Shown here: positions 8,190 through 15,253 of the stretch, in pieces
Numbering within the stretch: position 1 is the stretch's first letter
Layout of the letters: each line of letters opens with the position of its first letter
Virus record (IMG/VR): IMGVR_UViG_3300032056_000005
Coordinates: 1 to 29,930 of that record
DNA from: a virus
Reading direction: 5' to 3' (one strand)
DNA length: 29,930 bases
Position numbers and translations under genes: made by a program
Notes under the pieces: model-generated
What the model saw: only the letters and a program-made list of their open reading frames with translations
Database searches by the model: none
What the model was told of the DNA's origin: nothing

Positions 8190-9104
8190 ATGACCGTCAA
8201 CTTAGGTAGTGGAAACGTCGGGTTAAACTACGTTCCGACAATCCTTGCCCAGCGCGCCCTTGAACTTCTTCGCGCTACCCATATTCTGCCGCGCTTTGCA
8301 ACACCCGATACGCGGTATGAAACGGCCCAATTCGGCCAGACGATTACAATCCCCCGCCCAATGAGTACGACTGCGAACCAGAAGCTACCAGGCCAGCAGG
8401 TGACCATCCAAACACCAACCGGATCAAACGGATTGCAGATCACCCTCAACCAGCATTGGGAAGTGACAACGGTAATCGAAGATACCGCCGCGTTGCTGGC
8501 CAATCAATCACTGATGGATTTATTCGTCCAAGACGCTGTTCGCTCGCTGGCAGAGCAAATGGAAGCGTCGCTGTTCACCGCCCTTAACGCTGCGGTGACA
8601 ACGAACGATACCGACGCCGCCGCAGCGCTGGAACTTTCCGAAATCCGGTTGGTGCGCCAGCGTCTGACTGAGGCTCGTATTCCGGTCAGTGGTCGGATTG
8701 CGGTGATCGGGCCGGAAGTTGAGACACAGATCAAGAGCGATACCGGTCTGGCGAACTACTTCGCGTACCAGCAGGCGACCATTGCCGAAGGTTCCATCGG
8801 GCGCCTAGAGGGGTTTGACTGGTACGTCTCGCAGTTGGTGCCGGTGATTACCGGAACGCCGAATAAGCGCGCCAACTTCTTCTACCATCCGCGAGGTCTG
8901 ATTGTGGCCATCCGGCCATTACCCGAAGTACCTTCCGGTATGGGCGCGGTAACGTCAACCGTCACCGACCCCGAAAGTGGGTTGGCAATGCGGGTTGTGA
9001 GCAGCTATAACCCGAACTACCTCGGAACACAGATCACACTCGATATGCTGTGGGGTGTCGGCGTCGTTCGCGAATACACCTGGCGGGTACGAACGAATGT
9101 TTAG
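8190..9104 (+). CDS. Major capsid (coat) protein, P22-like
   Basis: The 304-aa product forms the icosahedral shell. Features resembling the P22 coat-protein family are the N-terminal LAQRALELLRATHILPR, the segment FGQTITIPRP, and the late ESGLAMRVVSSYN motif; the fold would be HK97-like. An excellent GGAGGGAGTAA leader precedes ATG. It follows the scaffold gene by 10 bases and overlaps the next gene by 8. It should be the most abundant virion protein. Confidence 0.87.
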   Translation: MTVNLGSGNVGLNYVPTILAQRALELLRATHILPRFATPDTRYETAQFGQTITIPRPMSTTANQKLPGQQVTIQTPTGSNGLQITLNQHWEVTTVIEDTAALLANQSLMDLFVQDAVRSLAEQMEASLFTALNAAVTTNDTDAAAALELSEIRLVRQRLTEARIPVSGRIAVIGPEVETQIKSDTGLANYFAYQQATIAEGSIGRLEGFDWYVSQLVPVITGTPNKRANFFYHPRGLIVAIRPLPEVPSGMGAVTSTVTDPESGLAMRVVSSYNPNYLGTQITLDMLWGVGVVREYTWRVRTNV

Positions 9105-9462
9105 TTACGATCCTGGCCAAATCAACCCAGATACCGGCCAGCCGATTTCGGCGATCCGGTTCCTGCTTCAGGATACCGTCGAAGAGCTGGCCGAGTTCAC
9201 CGATGCAGAGATTGTGGGGGTTTACCAACAAACCCCCAGTAGTCATCCGCAACGGGTACGGGTGTACTACGCCGCCGCACTGCTGGCCGAAGCGCTGTAC
9301 CGCCGGTACAGCAGGGACGTATCCTTCTCCGCCGGTGATCTGAAGGTTAACTACGAACTACGCCGCCAACACTGGCAGTTGTTGGCCAACGAATTAGCCC
9401 AGACGGCGCTTCGGCAGATCGGTGAAGGGTTGGTGTGGTACACCGAGCGCGGGGTTTGGTAA
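9097..9462 (+). CDS. Head-tail connector (adaptor) protein
   Basis: A 121-aa mainly helical protein with the adaptor-like start SYDPGQINPDTGQPISAIR, then DTVEELAEFTDAEIVGVY. These features fit the gp15/gp6-like adaptors that sit under the portal. I take ATG at 9097, just before the coat stop, because homologous proteins normally begin close to the SYDPG segment; an in-frame ATG at 9055 would add 14 residues. The stop is followed two bases later by a reversed copy of the dispersed composite element, an abrupt break in an otherwise continuous structural operon. Confidence 0.78.
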   Translation: MFSYDPGQINPDTGQPISAIRFLLQDTVEELAEFTDAEIVGVYQQTPSSHPQRVRVYYAAALLAEALYRRYSRDVSFSAGDLKVNYELRRQHWQLLANELAQTALRQIGEGLVWYTERGVW

Positions 9463-9464
9463 GT

Positions 9465-9528
9465 TGTCACAGGAACGGTGAAGCTATAATAATATTGAGA
9501 ACTCCTGTGACAAAGCTGACTGGTCAAC
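9465..9528 (-). promoter_or_regulatory. Composite inverted-repeat element, copy 2 (reversed)
   Basis: Read on the minus strand: GTTGACCAGTCAGC, then TTTGTCACAGGAGTTCT, core TCAATATTATTATAGC and a degenerate right arm ending in CCTGTGACA. The upstream dyad is on the high-coordinate side, which fixes the orientation. As a promoter it would fire antisense into the connector gene; as an operator or road-block it could separate head and tail transcription. Confidence 0.75.
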
Positions 9529-9630
9529 CATCCGCGCCGGTGATCGGGCAATAACCCGAAAGTATTAGACGTTTAATTCGCGAATTGTAGTTCGTAGTTC
9601 CTCTCAAACCCTCTCAACGCGGCGCGGATC
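9529..9630. other. Non-coding spacer between two opposed composite elements
   Basis: About 100 bases with no convincing reading frame, lying between a reversed and a forward composite element in the middle of the head-tail operon. It contains a short hairpin CGGGcaataaCCCG (9545-9558), a perfect 12-bp palindrome AATTCGCGAATT (9575-9586), and two CCTCTCAAAC/CCTCTCAACG near-repeats. It could be an origin, a regulator site or a small RNA; nothing decides between these. Confidence 0.4.
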
Positions 9631-9694
9631 GTTGCGGGTGAAACGTTGTCACAGGAGTTCTTAAGATATATTATAGCTTCCGCGCTGCTGTGAC
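9631..9694 (+). promoter_or_regulatory. Composite inverted-repeat element, copy 3
   Basis: GTTGC-GGGT-GAAAC upstream dyad, TTGTCA, TGTCACAGGAGTTCT left arm, core with TATTATAGC, and a decayed right arm (CTGCTGTGAC). The element ends 8 bases before the ATG of the head-closure gene; a start point near 9682 would give a leader of about 20 bases. Confidence 0.8.
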
Positions 9695-9702
9695 GGTGAT
9701 CT

Positions 9703-10071
9703 ATGCGAGCAACAGACCGAGCAACCCTCCGCGCCTTAGCGCGGCGGTTTCTTACCGATACCGTCTTTACCCTCGCCCGTTCGGTGACGATTACCGACTT
9801 CGGCAACCTTCAAGAGACCTTCACCCGTTCCGGTTCGTTTCGCGGGCTGTTGGTGATTAATCGTTCGATCAACGCGGTCAGACAGCAGACGAAGGGAACC
9901 GACGCGGGTGAGACCGTTACCGGAACGGTACGTATCCTCTGTGAAGAAGCACCGCCAAACGTCGAATGGGTTGAGGTGAACGGTGAAATCTATCGCGTTC
10001 TGGCGGTGATCGCACTGCCGTACCGCGTCTTTGAAGAATTGCAGTGCAAACCGCGACGGGAGGTCGTATGA
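9703..10071 (+). CDS. Probable head-closure (stopper) protein
   Basis: The 122-aa protein has a helical start and a beta-rich body with VTITDFGNLQETF and VEWVEVNGEIYRVLAV, the pattern of small head-completion proteins (SPP1 gp16-like) that plug the connector after packaging. Identification rests on size, pattern and position between the adaptor and the first tail-tube-like gene. The ribosome site is weak (GACGGTGAT), and the gene sits right behind a composite element. Its stop overlaps the next ATG (ATGA). Confidence 0.62.
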   Translation: MRATDRATLRALARRFLTDTVFTLARSVTITDFGNLQETFTRSGSFRGLLVINRSINAVRQQTKGTDAGETVTGTVRILCEEAPPNVEWVEVNGEIYRVLAVIALPYRVFEELQCKPRREVV

Positions 10072-10505
10072 CGTATCTGGCCAGAGATTTTATCTTCGAG
10101 ATTAACGCCGGTTCGGGCTTTGTGACCGTCGGCGGCATTCAAGAGTGGTCGTTTACCGTTGAAACCGAGGTTCAAGACGCGACTACCGTCGGAAACACCG
10201 GCTGGAAAACCGAAATCCCAACACTCCGTAAGGCGCTGATTGAGTGTTCGGGGTTCGTTGCGGTCAACGGAGTAACCCGCGACGCCGGTCAATTGGCGGT
10301 GTTGAGCGCGGCGACAACCGGCGCTTCCGTTCAGTTTCGCGTCTCAACAACGATACTGAACGGTGGCAACCCGATAGGCAGTATCTCCGGCAACGCCTAT
10401 ATCGAATTGACTACCGGCGCCGGAGGCGGAACGTCTGAACTCGGTGAGTTTTCCTTCCGCGTTCACTTCGTTGGTCAGCCGACGTTCAGCGGAATATTTG
10501 CCTAG
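10068..10505 (+). CDS. Tail-tube-like protein 1
   Basis: A 145-aa beta-rich protein related to the product of 12291-12719: both begin with a strand plus a GIQEW/GIQSW turn and end in a glycine-rich loop followed by a strand pair and a terminal FSG/YTG-x-FA. Tail-tube proteins stack into the hollow tail. Having two related genes suggests one is the main tube subunit and the other a minor tube, tail-tip or decoration protein. I chose ATG at 10068 because GGGAGG precedes it and it overlaps the upstream stop. A composite element begins 4 bases after the stop codon. Confidence 0.7.
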   Translation: MTYLARDFIFEINAGSGFVTVGGIQEWSFTVETEVQDATTVGNTGWKTEIPTLRKALIECSGFVAVNGVTRDAGQLAVLSAATTGASVQFRVSTTILNGGNPIGSISGNAYIELTTGAGGGTSELGEFSFRVHFVGQPTFSGIFA

Positions 10506-10508
10506 GTA

Positions 10509-10572
10509 GTTGCCAACGGAACTTTGTCACAGGAGTTCTCAATATTATTATAACTTCAAACCTCCTGTGACA
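10509..10572 (+). promoter_or_regulatory. Composite inverted-repeat element, copy 4
   Basis: GTTGC-CAAC-GGAAC dyad; TTGTCA (10524-10529) and TATTAT (10546-10551) with 16-bp spacing; right arm CCTCCTGTGACA. A start near 10558 would give a leader of about 33 bases containing AAAAGGGG before the GTG of the minor-capsid gene, a good fit for a working promoter. Confidence 0.82.
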
Positions 10573-10591
10573 CCGGTGAAAAGGGGTACCG

Positions 10592-11560
10592 GTGACGGTC
10601 ACAAAGCTCATCCAAGCAATCCTAGAAGCCTATAGTCGCGCCGAGGCGAAGTTGCTCGCTGCCGTCGCTGATGCGGTAGAACGCAAAGATCGCGAACGGC
10701 AGTTGGCCGAACTCCGCCGCCAGGCGCAACAGATCGTTGAGCAATTACGGGCCGGAACGGTTGACCAGGCGCTGAAGGCGCTGATTGCAGCGTTTGAAGA
10801 GGGCGCGACAAAGGCCAAGGCCGATACCGTACTGGTCAACCCGACACCGAATGCCTTTCTCGCTGCCGAGTTGTTCAACCTCCTCGGTGAAACGCGGTTT
10901 GCACTGTTACGACAAACCGAAGACGCCTTCCGAACTGCCGTCGCCGCCGAAGTATCGCCGGTGCTGCTCGGCGCGGAAACGCGGTTAGGTTCGGCGGCGG
11001 ACGTATTAGCCTATCTGGCCGAGCGCGGGTTTACGTTCAGGGATCGTAGCGGACGCGAATGGGAATTGGCCAGTTACGTTGAAATGGCCACCCGAACGGC
11101 GACAATGAACGCCTTCCGCGAAGGTCGGGCGGCGTCACTGCTGGCCAACGGGTACGATTTGGTGGTTATCCGTTCCGGCCCGTCGCGCTGTCCGAAGTGC
11201 GATCCGTACAACGGAAAAATCGTCAGTCTGACCGGCAAACACCCGAAATACCCTTCACTAGAACGGGCCAAAACCGACGGCGTATTTCACCCGAACTGCC
11301 GCTGTTCCTTTTCGGCTTACATTGAGGGGTTGACGGAAACCGAACCGGTTGAACGGGTTCCGAACTATTACGCCGAAGAGCAAGAACTACGGCGGTTAGA
11401 ACGCGAAGCGAGGTCACTGCGGCGGATTGTTGCCGTTACCGGAGACGAGGCCGCAAAAGACCAATTGAAGGTCGTCACAGAACAGATAAAGGCGTTGGTT
11501 GAGGATACTGAAGGATTGACCCGAAAGCCGCACCGAGAACAGATAGGAGTACCGCGATGA
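10592..11560 (+). CDS. Minor capsid protein with MuF-like C-terminal domain
   Basis: The 322-aa product has a long helical N-terminus (1-130) and a C-terminal domain with RSGPSRCPKCDPYNGK and VFHPNCRCSFSAYIEG, the Cys/His pattern of phage minor-capsid protein 2/Mu gpF-like proteins that join the head interior or portal. Start is GTG with AAGGGG upstream. Such genes normally follow the portal; here it sits between two tail-tube-like genes, so the head and tail modules have been rearranged. The C-terminal tail (about 255-322) is highly charged. The stop overlaps the next ATG. Confidence 0.8.
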   Translation: MTVTKLIQAILEAYSRAEAKLLAAVADAVERKDRERQLAELRRQAQQIVEQLRAGTVDQALKALIAAFEEGATKAKADTVLVNPTPNAFLAAELFNLLGETRFALLRQTEDAFRTAVAAEVSPVLLGAETRLGSAADVLAYLAERGFTFRDRSGREWELASYVEMATRTATMNAFREGRAASLLANGYDLVVIRSGPSRCPKCDPYNGKIVSLTGKHPKYPSLERAKTDGVFHPNCRCSFSAYIEGLTETEPVERVPNYYAEEQELRRLEREARSLRRIVAVTGDEAAKDQLKVVTEQIKALVEDTEGLTRKPHREQIGVPR

Positions 11561-11898
11561 GTGTTCGGTTTCACTGGAACGGCGCAAGGGTGAAGTTGTC
11601 ACTCAACCGAAAACGAAAGGAAGCACTTCGCGACGCGGCGGAATACCTTTTAGACGAAAGTAAGAAGTTGGTACCGTTTGATGAAGGCGTCTTGAGCGCT
11701 TCCGGTTCGGTTGCGGTGAATGAAAAAGGAACAAAGGCGGTGGTTGGGTACAATACTCCTTATGCTGTATACCAGCACGAGCGTACCGATCTCTACCATC
11801 CAAACGGTCGTAGCGCGAAGTACCTTGAACGTCCGCTACGAGAAAAACGCCAGCGGATTATCGATTACTTCCGTCGCCGCCTCCGAGAGGCCGTATGA
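11557..11898 (+). CDS. Minor capsid/HK97 gp10-like head-tail joining protein
   Basis: The 113-aa protein contains KKLVPFDEGVLSASGSV and VVGYNTPYAVYQHE followed by NGRSAKYLERPL, a pattern common to gp10-like and minor-capsid-2 proteins that help complete the neck. Located in an ATGA chain between the MuF-like protein and a tail-completion protein. GGAG precedes the start. Exact role in the virion is inferred from order. Confidence 0.72.
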   Translation: MSVRFHWNGARVKLSLNRKRKEALRDAAEYLLDESKKLVPFDEGVLSASGSVAVNEKGTKAVVGYNTPYAVYQHERTDLYHPNGRSAKYLERPLREKRQRIIDYFRRRLREAV

Positions 11899-12290
11899 TT
11901 AGGTTACTCTTACGCGACTACCTTCAGACGTTATTCCCTTCCGTCACCTTCACCGTTGACTATCTACCGGCAACAACGGCCCTCTGTTGCGCGTTGGTTG
12001 CAACCGCCGGTACCTTCAGCGACGGAAAGTTTGCGATTGATGAGGTCGGTATTCAGTTTCTCCTACGCGGAGAAGACCGACAGACAACGGCACAGACGGC
12101 AGAGACGCTGTATCGCGCGTTGGTGTCGGCAAAGTTCGATTTGCCGCCGTATCGCATCCTCTCCGTTTCCGTACCGTCTGCGGGGCCGGTGTTTGTCGGG
12201 GTAGACAACGGATTATCGTACTACAGTATCAACGCAGTATTCCTCACCGTTCGCACCGGCAGTGCGGCGGGGTATCGTCAGGAGGCGTAA
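11895..12290 (+). CDS. Tail terminator/minor capsid protein
   Basis: The 131-aa product begins with a helix, then strands around GIQFLLRGEDRQTTAQTAETLYRAL and ends with strands (YYSINAVFLTV). This alternation is typical of tail-terminator or minor-capsid-3 proteins that cap the tail tube before it joins the head. It is coupled at both ends: ATGA at the start, and its TAA is directly followed by the tube ATG. Confidence 0.65.
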   Translation: MIRLLLRDYLQTLFPSVTFTVDYLPATTALCCALVATAGTFSDGKFAIDEVGIQFLLRGEDRQTTAQTAETLYRALVSAKFDLPPYRILSVSVPSAGPVFVGVDNGLSYYSINAVFLTVRTGSAAGYRQEA

Positions 12291-12719
12291 ATGTTTCCGG
12301 CCAGAGCGGTAGCGATAGAAGTTCAGATCAGCGGTACGTATACTGCAATTCCTGGTATTCAAAGCTGGAAACTGAACGTTGAAAATGAAGAGGAAACGAT
12401 CTTCACCATCGGCGGTTCAACCGGCTCGGTGATACCGGTGGCGAATACGGTGAGTGTTGAGGCGTCCGGTTATTTGGTGTGGGACGGATCGAACATCAAC
12501 AGTACCCAACGCTACGTTATCACTTCCGCCCGAACGTTCCGCCGCGATAACTTCCGTATCCGACTGCTGAACCCGACTTCAGGCGCCGAGATCGGAGCGA
12601 TCACCGGTGCGGGATATTTTCGGCTGACGGGTACAGGCGGCGGAGCAAACGCGAAGAGTGATTTTGGGTTCGTCTTTACGTTTGACGGAGCACCAACCTA
12701 CACCGGCGCGTTTGCGTAA
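12291..12719 (+). CDS. Major tail-tube protein (tube-like protein 2)
   Basis: A 142-aa beta-rich protein directly before the tail chaperone and tape measure, the usual place of the major tail protein. It resembles the product of 10068-10505 along its length, for example IPGIQSW and GYFRLTGTGGG near the end. CAGGAGG precedes the ATG. A composite element begins 4 bases after the stop, exactly as after the other tube-like gene, so gene plus element may have been duplicated together. Confidence 0.75.
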   Translation: MFPARAVAIEVQISGTYTAIPGIQSWKLNVENEEETIFTIGGSTGSVIPVANTVSVEASGYLVWDGSNINSTQRYVITSARTFRRDNFRIRLLNPTSGAEIGAITGAGYFRLTGTGGGANAKSDFGFVFTFDGAPTYTGAFA

Positions 12720-12722
12720 TTC

Positions 12723-12809
12723 GTTGCGGACGGAACTTTGTCACAGGACTTCTCAATATATTATATATTCATACTTCCTGTGACATCCGCGTAGGGACTT
12801 CCTGTGACA
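12723..12809 (+). promoter_or_regulatory. Composite inverted-repeat element, copy 5, plus extra right half-site
   Basis: GTTGC-GGAC-GGAAC dyad, left arm TGTCACAGGACTTCT, core with TATTATATAT, right arm ACTTCCTGTGACA ending at 12785. A second right arm ACTTCCTGTGACA occurs at 12797-12809. The extra arm ends 13 bases before the tail-chaperone ATG. Confidence 0.78.
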
Positions 12810-12822
12810 GAAAGGATGATTG

Positions 12823-13173
12823 ATGAAGGATTTTGATGCCTTCCTGAAAGAACTAGAGGGTAGCGGCCCGATTTTCAAGCTCTTCGGTGACGTTTACCGG
12901 CTACCGACTTCACCATCGGCGTTGTCGGTGTTAAAGCTCCTCGCCCTCCGGCGAAAGCCGGATGAGATTGCGGATGATCAGTTAGTGTTGGAAATATTCC
13001 GTTCCTTCTTTGGCAATGCGGTGAAAACCGACGGAACAACCGGCGACTTCGTTAGTGAGTGGTTAGAGCGCGGGTTGACGATCACCGCGATGATCGAACT
13101 GTTGAAGTGGGTTCTGGCCGAATACCGGCTGGCCGGTGAAGGGAATAGTGAGGGAAAAGGGTTGACTGGCTGA
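12823..13173 (+). CDS. Tail assembly chaperone, short form (lambda gpG-like)
   Basis: The 116-aa product binds the tape measure protein during tail assembly in related phages. It is helical, acidic and directly precedes the tape measure gene with a 200-base gap that is open only in another frame. Start is the ATG after AAAGGA; a TTG one codon earlier is less likely. Ribosomes reaching AAA at 13156 can slip to make the longer form; otherwise they read four more codons and stop at TGA. Confidence 0.8.
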   Translation: MKDFDAFLKELEGSGPIFKLFGDVYRLPTSPSALSVLKLLALRRKPDEIADDQLVLEIFRSFFGNAVKTDGTTGDFVSEWLERGLTITAMIELLKWVLAEYRLAGEGNSEGKGLTG

Positions 13174-13379
13174 TCTCCGCCTGGGGCGCAATTGAGGCGG
13201 ATTTTCAGCGCGAATATCAGATTGACCTTCGACGCGAACTGCCGTCAATGTCGTTGCGGCGGTTTCTGACCTTACTGACCAACTTATCACCCAACGCGGT
13301 TACTCCGACGGCGATCAAACGCGAGCGGGACAGCGATCCGGTGGAAATCGCAAAACAGATTAAGGCACTACTTCAATGA
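12823..13379 (+). CDS. Tail assembly chaperone, -1 frameshift fusion (gpGT-like)
   Basis: If ribosomes slip back one base on GGGAAAA, the 112 codons of the short form continue with 73 codons in the -1 frame to give 185 aa. I translated that frame by hand: it reads without a stop from AGG at 13158 to TGA at 13377, and includes LISAWGAIEADFQREYQIDL and MSLRRFLTLLTNL, the W/F/Y-x-DL and rFxxLLxxL pattern of Gp15-type chaperone extensions. The stop overlaps the tape measure ATG (ATGA). Programmed -1 frameshifting at this spot is widely conserved in siphophages. Confidence 0.85.
13152..13158 (+). other. Slippery heptamer for -1 ribosomal frameshift
   Basis: G GGA AAA in the zero frame (GGGAAAA) permits both tRNAs to re-pair in the -1 frame and differs by one base from the lambda G-GT site GGGAAAG. 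A possible stimulatory stem TCCGCC/GGCGGA (13176-13181 with 13196-13201) lies 17 bases downstream, further than usual. Confidence 0.82.
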
Positions 13380-15253
13380 ACGTCGGTGAACTCTTTGCAA
13401 CCTTATCACTGAACGATCAGCCGTTCCGCGCCGCACTAGACGCGGCGGAGAACTCGTTGAGATCGTTCCGTTCCTCGCTGGCTTCAGCCGCCGAGGCTGC
13501 GGCTGGGTTGGTGAAGGGCGCGGCTATCGGCGGGGTTGTTGCCGTCGGCGGTGCACTGACCGGCGCTGCGGCGGCGGGGTTGTCGTTTAACAACGCACTA
13601 GAACAGACAACCGCGCAACTGCAAGCGATGACGAAAGACGCCGCACAGACGGAAGCAATTCTTCAGATGATCAAACAACGCGCCGCCGAAACGCCGTTTG
13701 CGTTCACCGAAATGGCCAACGCGGCGGCTTCGTTGTTACCGGCGGCAAAGGCGTCCGGTGCTCAGTTAGAAGACCTTCTCGCCGTTGCCGAGGTTCTCGC
13801 CGCCAGCAATCCGGCGCAAGGCCTTGAAGGGGCCGCGTTCGCCCTCCGCGAGGCGCTGAGCGGTGACTTTGTGTCTGTGGTCGAACGGTTTAACCTTCCG
13901 CGCTCGGAGATCAACCGACTGAAAGAAGAGGGCGTACCGGCGTTGGAAGCCATCCGGCAAACGTTGGCCGGTATGGGGTTAGATGCTTCGGTCGTCAGCG
14001 CGCAGGCGAATACGCTACAAGGCCGTTGGGGTCGGGTGACGGATATCCTTCAACAATTGGCCGGTGTCGCCACACAACCGATCTTCGACGCGGCCAGCGC
14101 TGCACTGGGCTGGTTTGCCGATCTGTTAGAACGGAACTTACCGGTGCTACAGCAATTTGCAGAAACAATCGCCGGTCGGTTACGCGACGGATTGACCGCC
14201 GTTCAGCCGGTGTTGGGTACGATTGCGGCTACGGTACAAAACGCATTCGGTGCCATCGGCCCGTTGGTCGCCGACGCAACCGCCAAACTAGCCGAGTTCA
14301 CTCCGGTGATTGAAACCGCGAAGACGGTGCTCAACGATCTTTGGGTTTCCGTTCAACCGGCGCTGAACGAACTCGCCGCGTTGTTCGGAACGGTCAAGGA
14401 TCGGGTAACGGGGTTGTTCGGTACGGTCGGTGAGAAAGCACCGGCGGTGAAAGGATTACTGGCCAATTTGGCCGGTGTTGCCGTTGCTTCATTCAGACAG
14501 ACCGCACAAACGATTGCCTCGGTGATCGGTATTATCCGTTCCGTCTTTGACGCCTTTGCGCCGTTGGTCGAAGCTATCGTTTCGGTAATCGTCGGCTTTC
14601 TCGAAGAGAACGGCGCAAAGATATTGGCGTTCTTTTTGACGGTCAGAGAGAAGATCGGATCGATTATCGTTACGCTGTTGGAAATCGCCACCGCGATCCT
14701 TATTCCGATCTTTACGTTCCTGGCCGATTTCATAAGCGACAACCAAGAGACGATAAAGGAAATATTCAGTCGCGTTTGGGGCGCAATTGAAGGGATCGTT
14801 TCCGGCGCGCTATCGGTTGTTGAAGGCTTACTAAAGTCGGTGCTGGCACTACTTAAGGGCGATACGGATACAGCACTGGCCGAATTGGAAAACGCTTTCA
14901 ACGCGGCGTTTGAAGGGATTAAGAAGGCCTTCTCTTCGTTGTTCGACTGGGCCGCGCCGTTTGTCGAAGAGCAGGTCAAGAACCTTACCGAAACGATCAT
15001 CGGCTTCTTTGACAACGCGGTAAAGACGATCACCGGATTGCCGGAAAAGGTCAAGAACGCCGTATCTGACTTCGGCGGATCGGTGTTTGAAGGGGTCTCT
15101 TCGGCGTTCCAACTTCCACAGTTGCCGCAATTACCGTTCTTCGGTCAACCGAACCAAAACCGAACGGTGAACATTACGGTCAACGCGCAGTATCCGTCAA
15201 CGGGCCGTTCGTTGTTTGACGATATAGCACTGGCTGCGAGGGTGATACGCTGA
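13376..15253 (+). CDS. Tape measure protein
   Basis: The 625-aa protein sets tail length and probably aids DNA entry. It has the N-terminal tape-measure pattern (FNNALEQTTAQLQAMTKDA, then AETPFAFTEMANAAASLLPAAKASG), a hydrophobic Gly/Ala segment at about 46-70, a second hydrophobic region at about 380-465, and a helical body rich in Ala, Val and Phe. It is the longest structural gene. By the usual 0.15 nm per residue the tail would be roughly 90 nm. ATGA couples it to the chaperone, and its TGA overlaps the next ATG. Confidence 0.92.
   Translation: MNVGELFATLSLNDQPFRAALDAAENSLRSFRSSLASAAEAAAGLVKGAAIGGVVAVGGALTGAAAAGLSFNNALEQTTAQLQAMTKDAAQTEAILQMIKQRAAETPFAFTEMANAAASLLPAAKASGAQLEDLLAVAEVLAASNPAQGLEGAAFALREALSGDFVSVVERFNLPRSEINRLKEEGVPALEAIRQTLAGMGLDASVVSAQANTLQGRWGRVTDILQQLAGVATQPIFDAASAALGWFADLLERNLPVLQQFAETIAGRLRDGLTAVQPVLGTIAATVQNAFGAIGPLVADATAKLAEFTPVIETAKTVLNDLWVSVQPALNELAALFGTVKDRVTGLFGTVGEKAPAVKGLLANLAGVAVASFRQTAQTIASVIGIIRSVFDAFAPLVEAIVSVIVGFLEENGAKILAFFLTVREKIGSIIVTLLEIATAILIPIFTFLADFISDNQETIKEIFSRVWGAIEGIVSGALSVVEGLLKSVLALLKGDTDTALAELENAFNAAFEGIKKAFSSLFDWAAPFVEEQVKNLTETIIGFFDNAVKTITGLPEKVKNAVSDFGGSVFEGVSSAFQLPQLPQLPFFGQPNQNRTVNITVNAQYPSTGRSLFDDIALAARVIR

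Noticed and set aside
9351-9551. Minus-strand frame containing LCHRSSQYYYSF, similar to the peptides encoded by the other repeats
   Set aside because: The similarity is only the repeat DNA read in its own direction; the rest mirrors the connector gene and there is no start signal.
14353-15054. Long minus-strand open frame (233 codons) inside the tape measure gene
   Set aside because: It mirrors the tape measure codons, has no ribosome site or promoter, and its product is low-complexity. It is a shadow frame.
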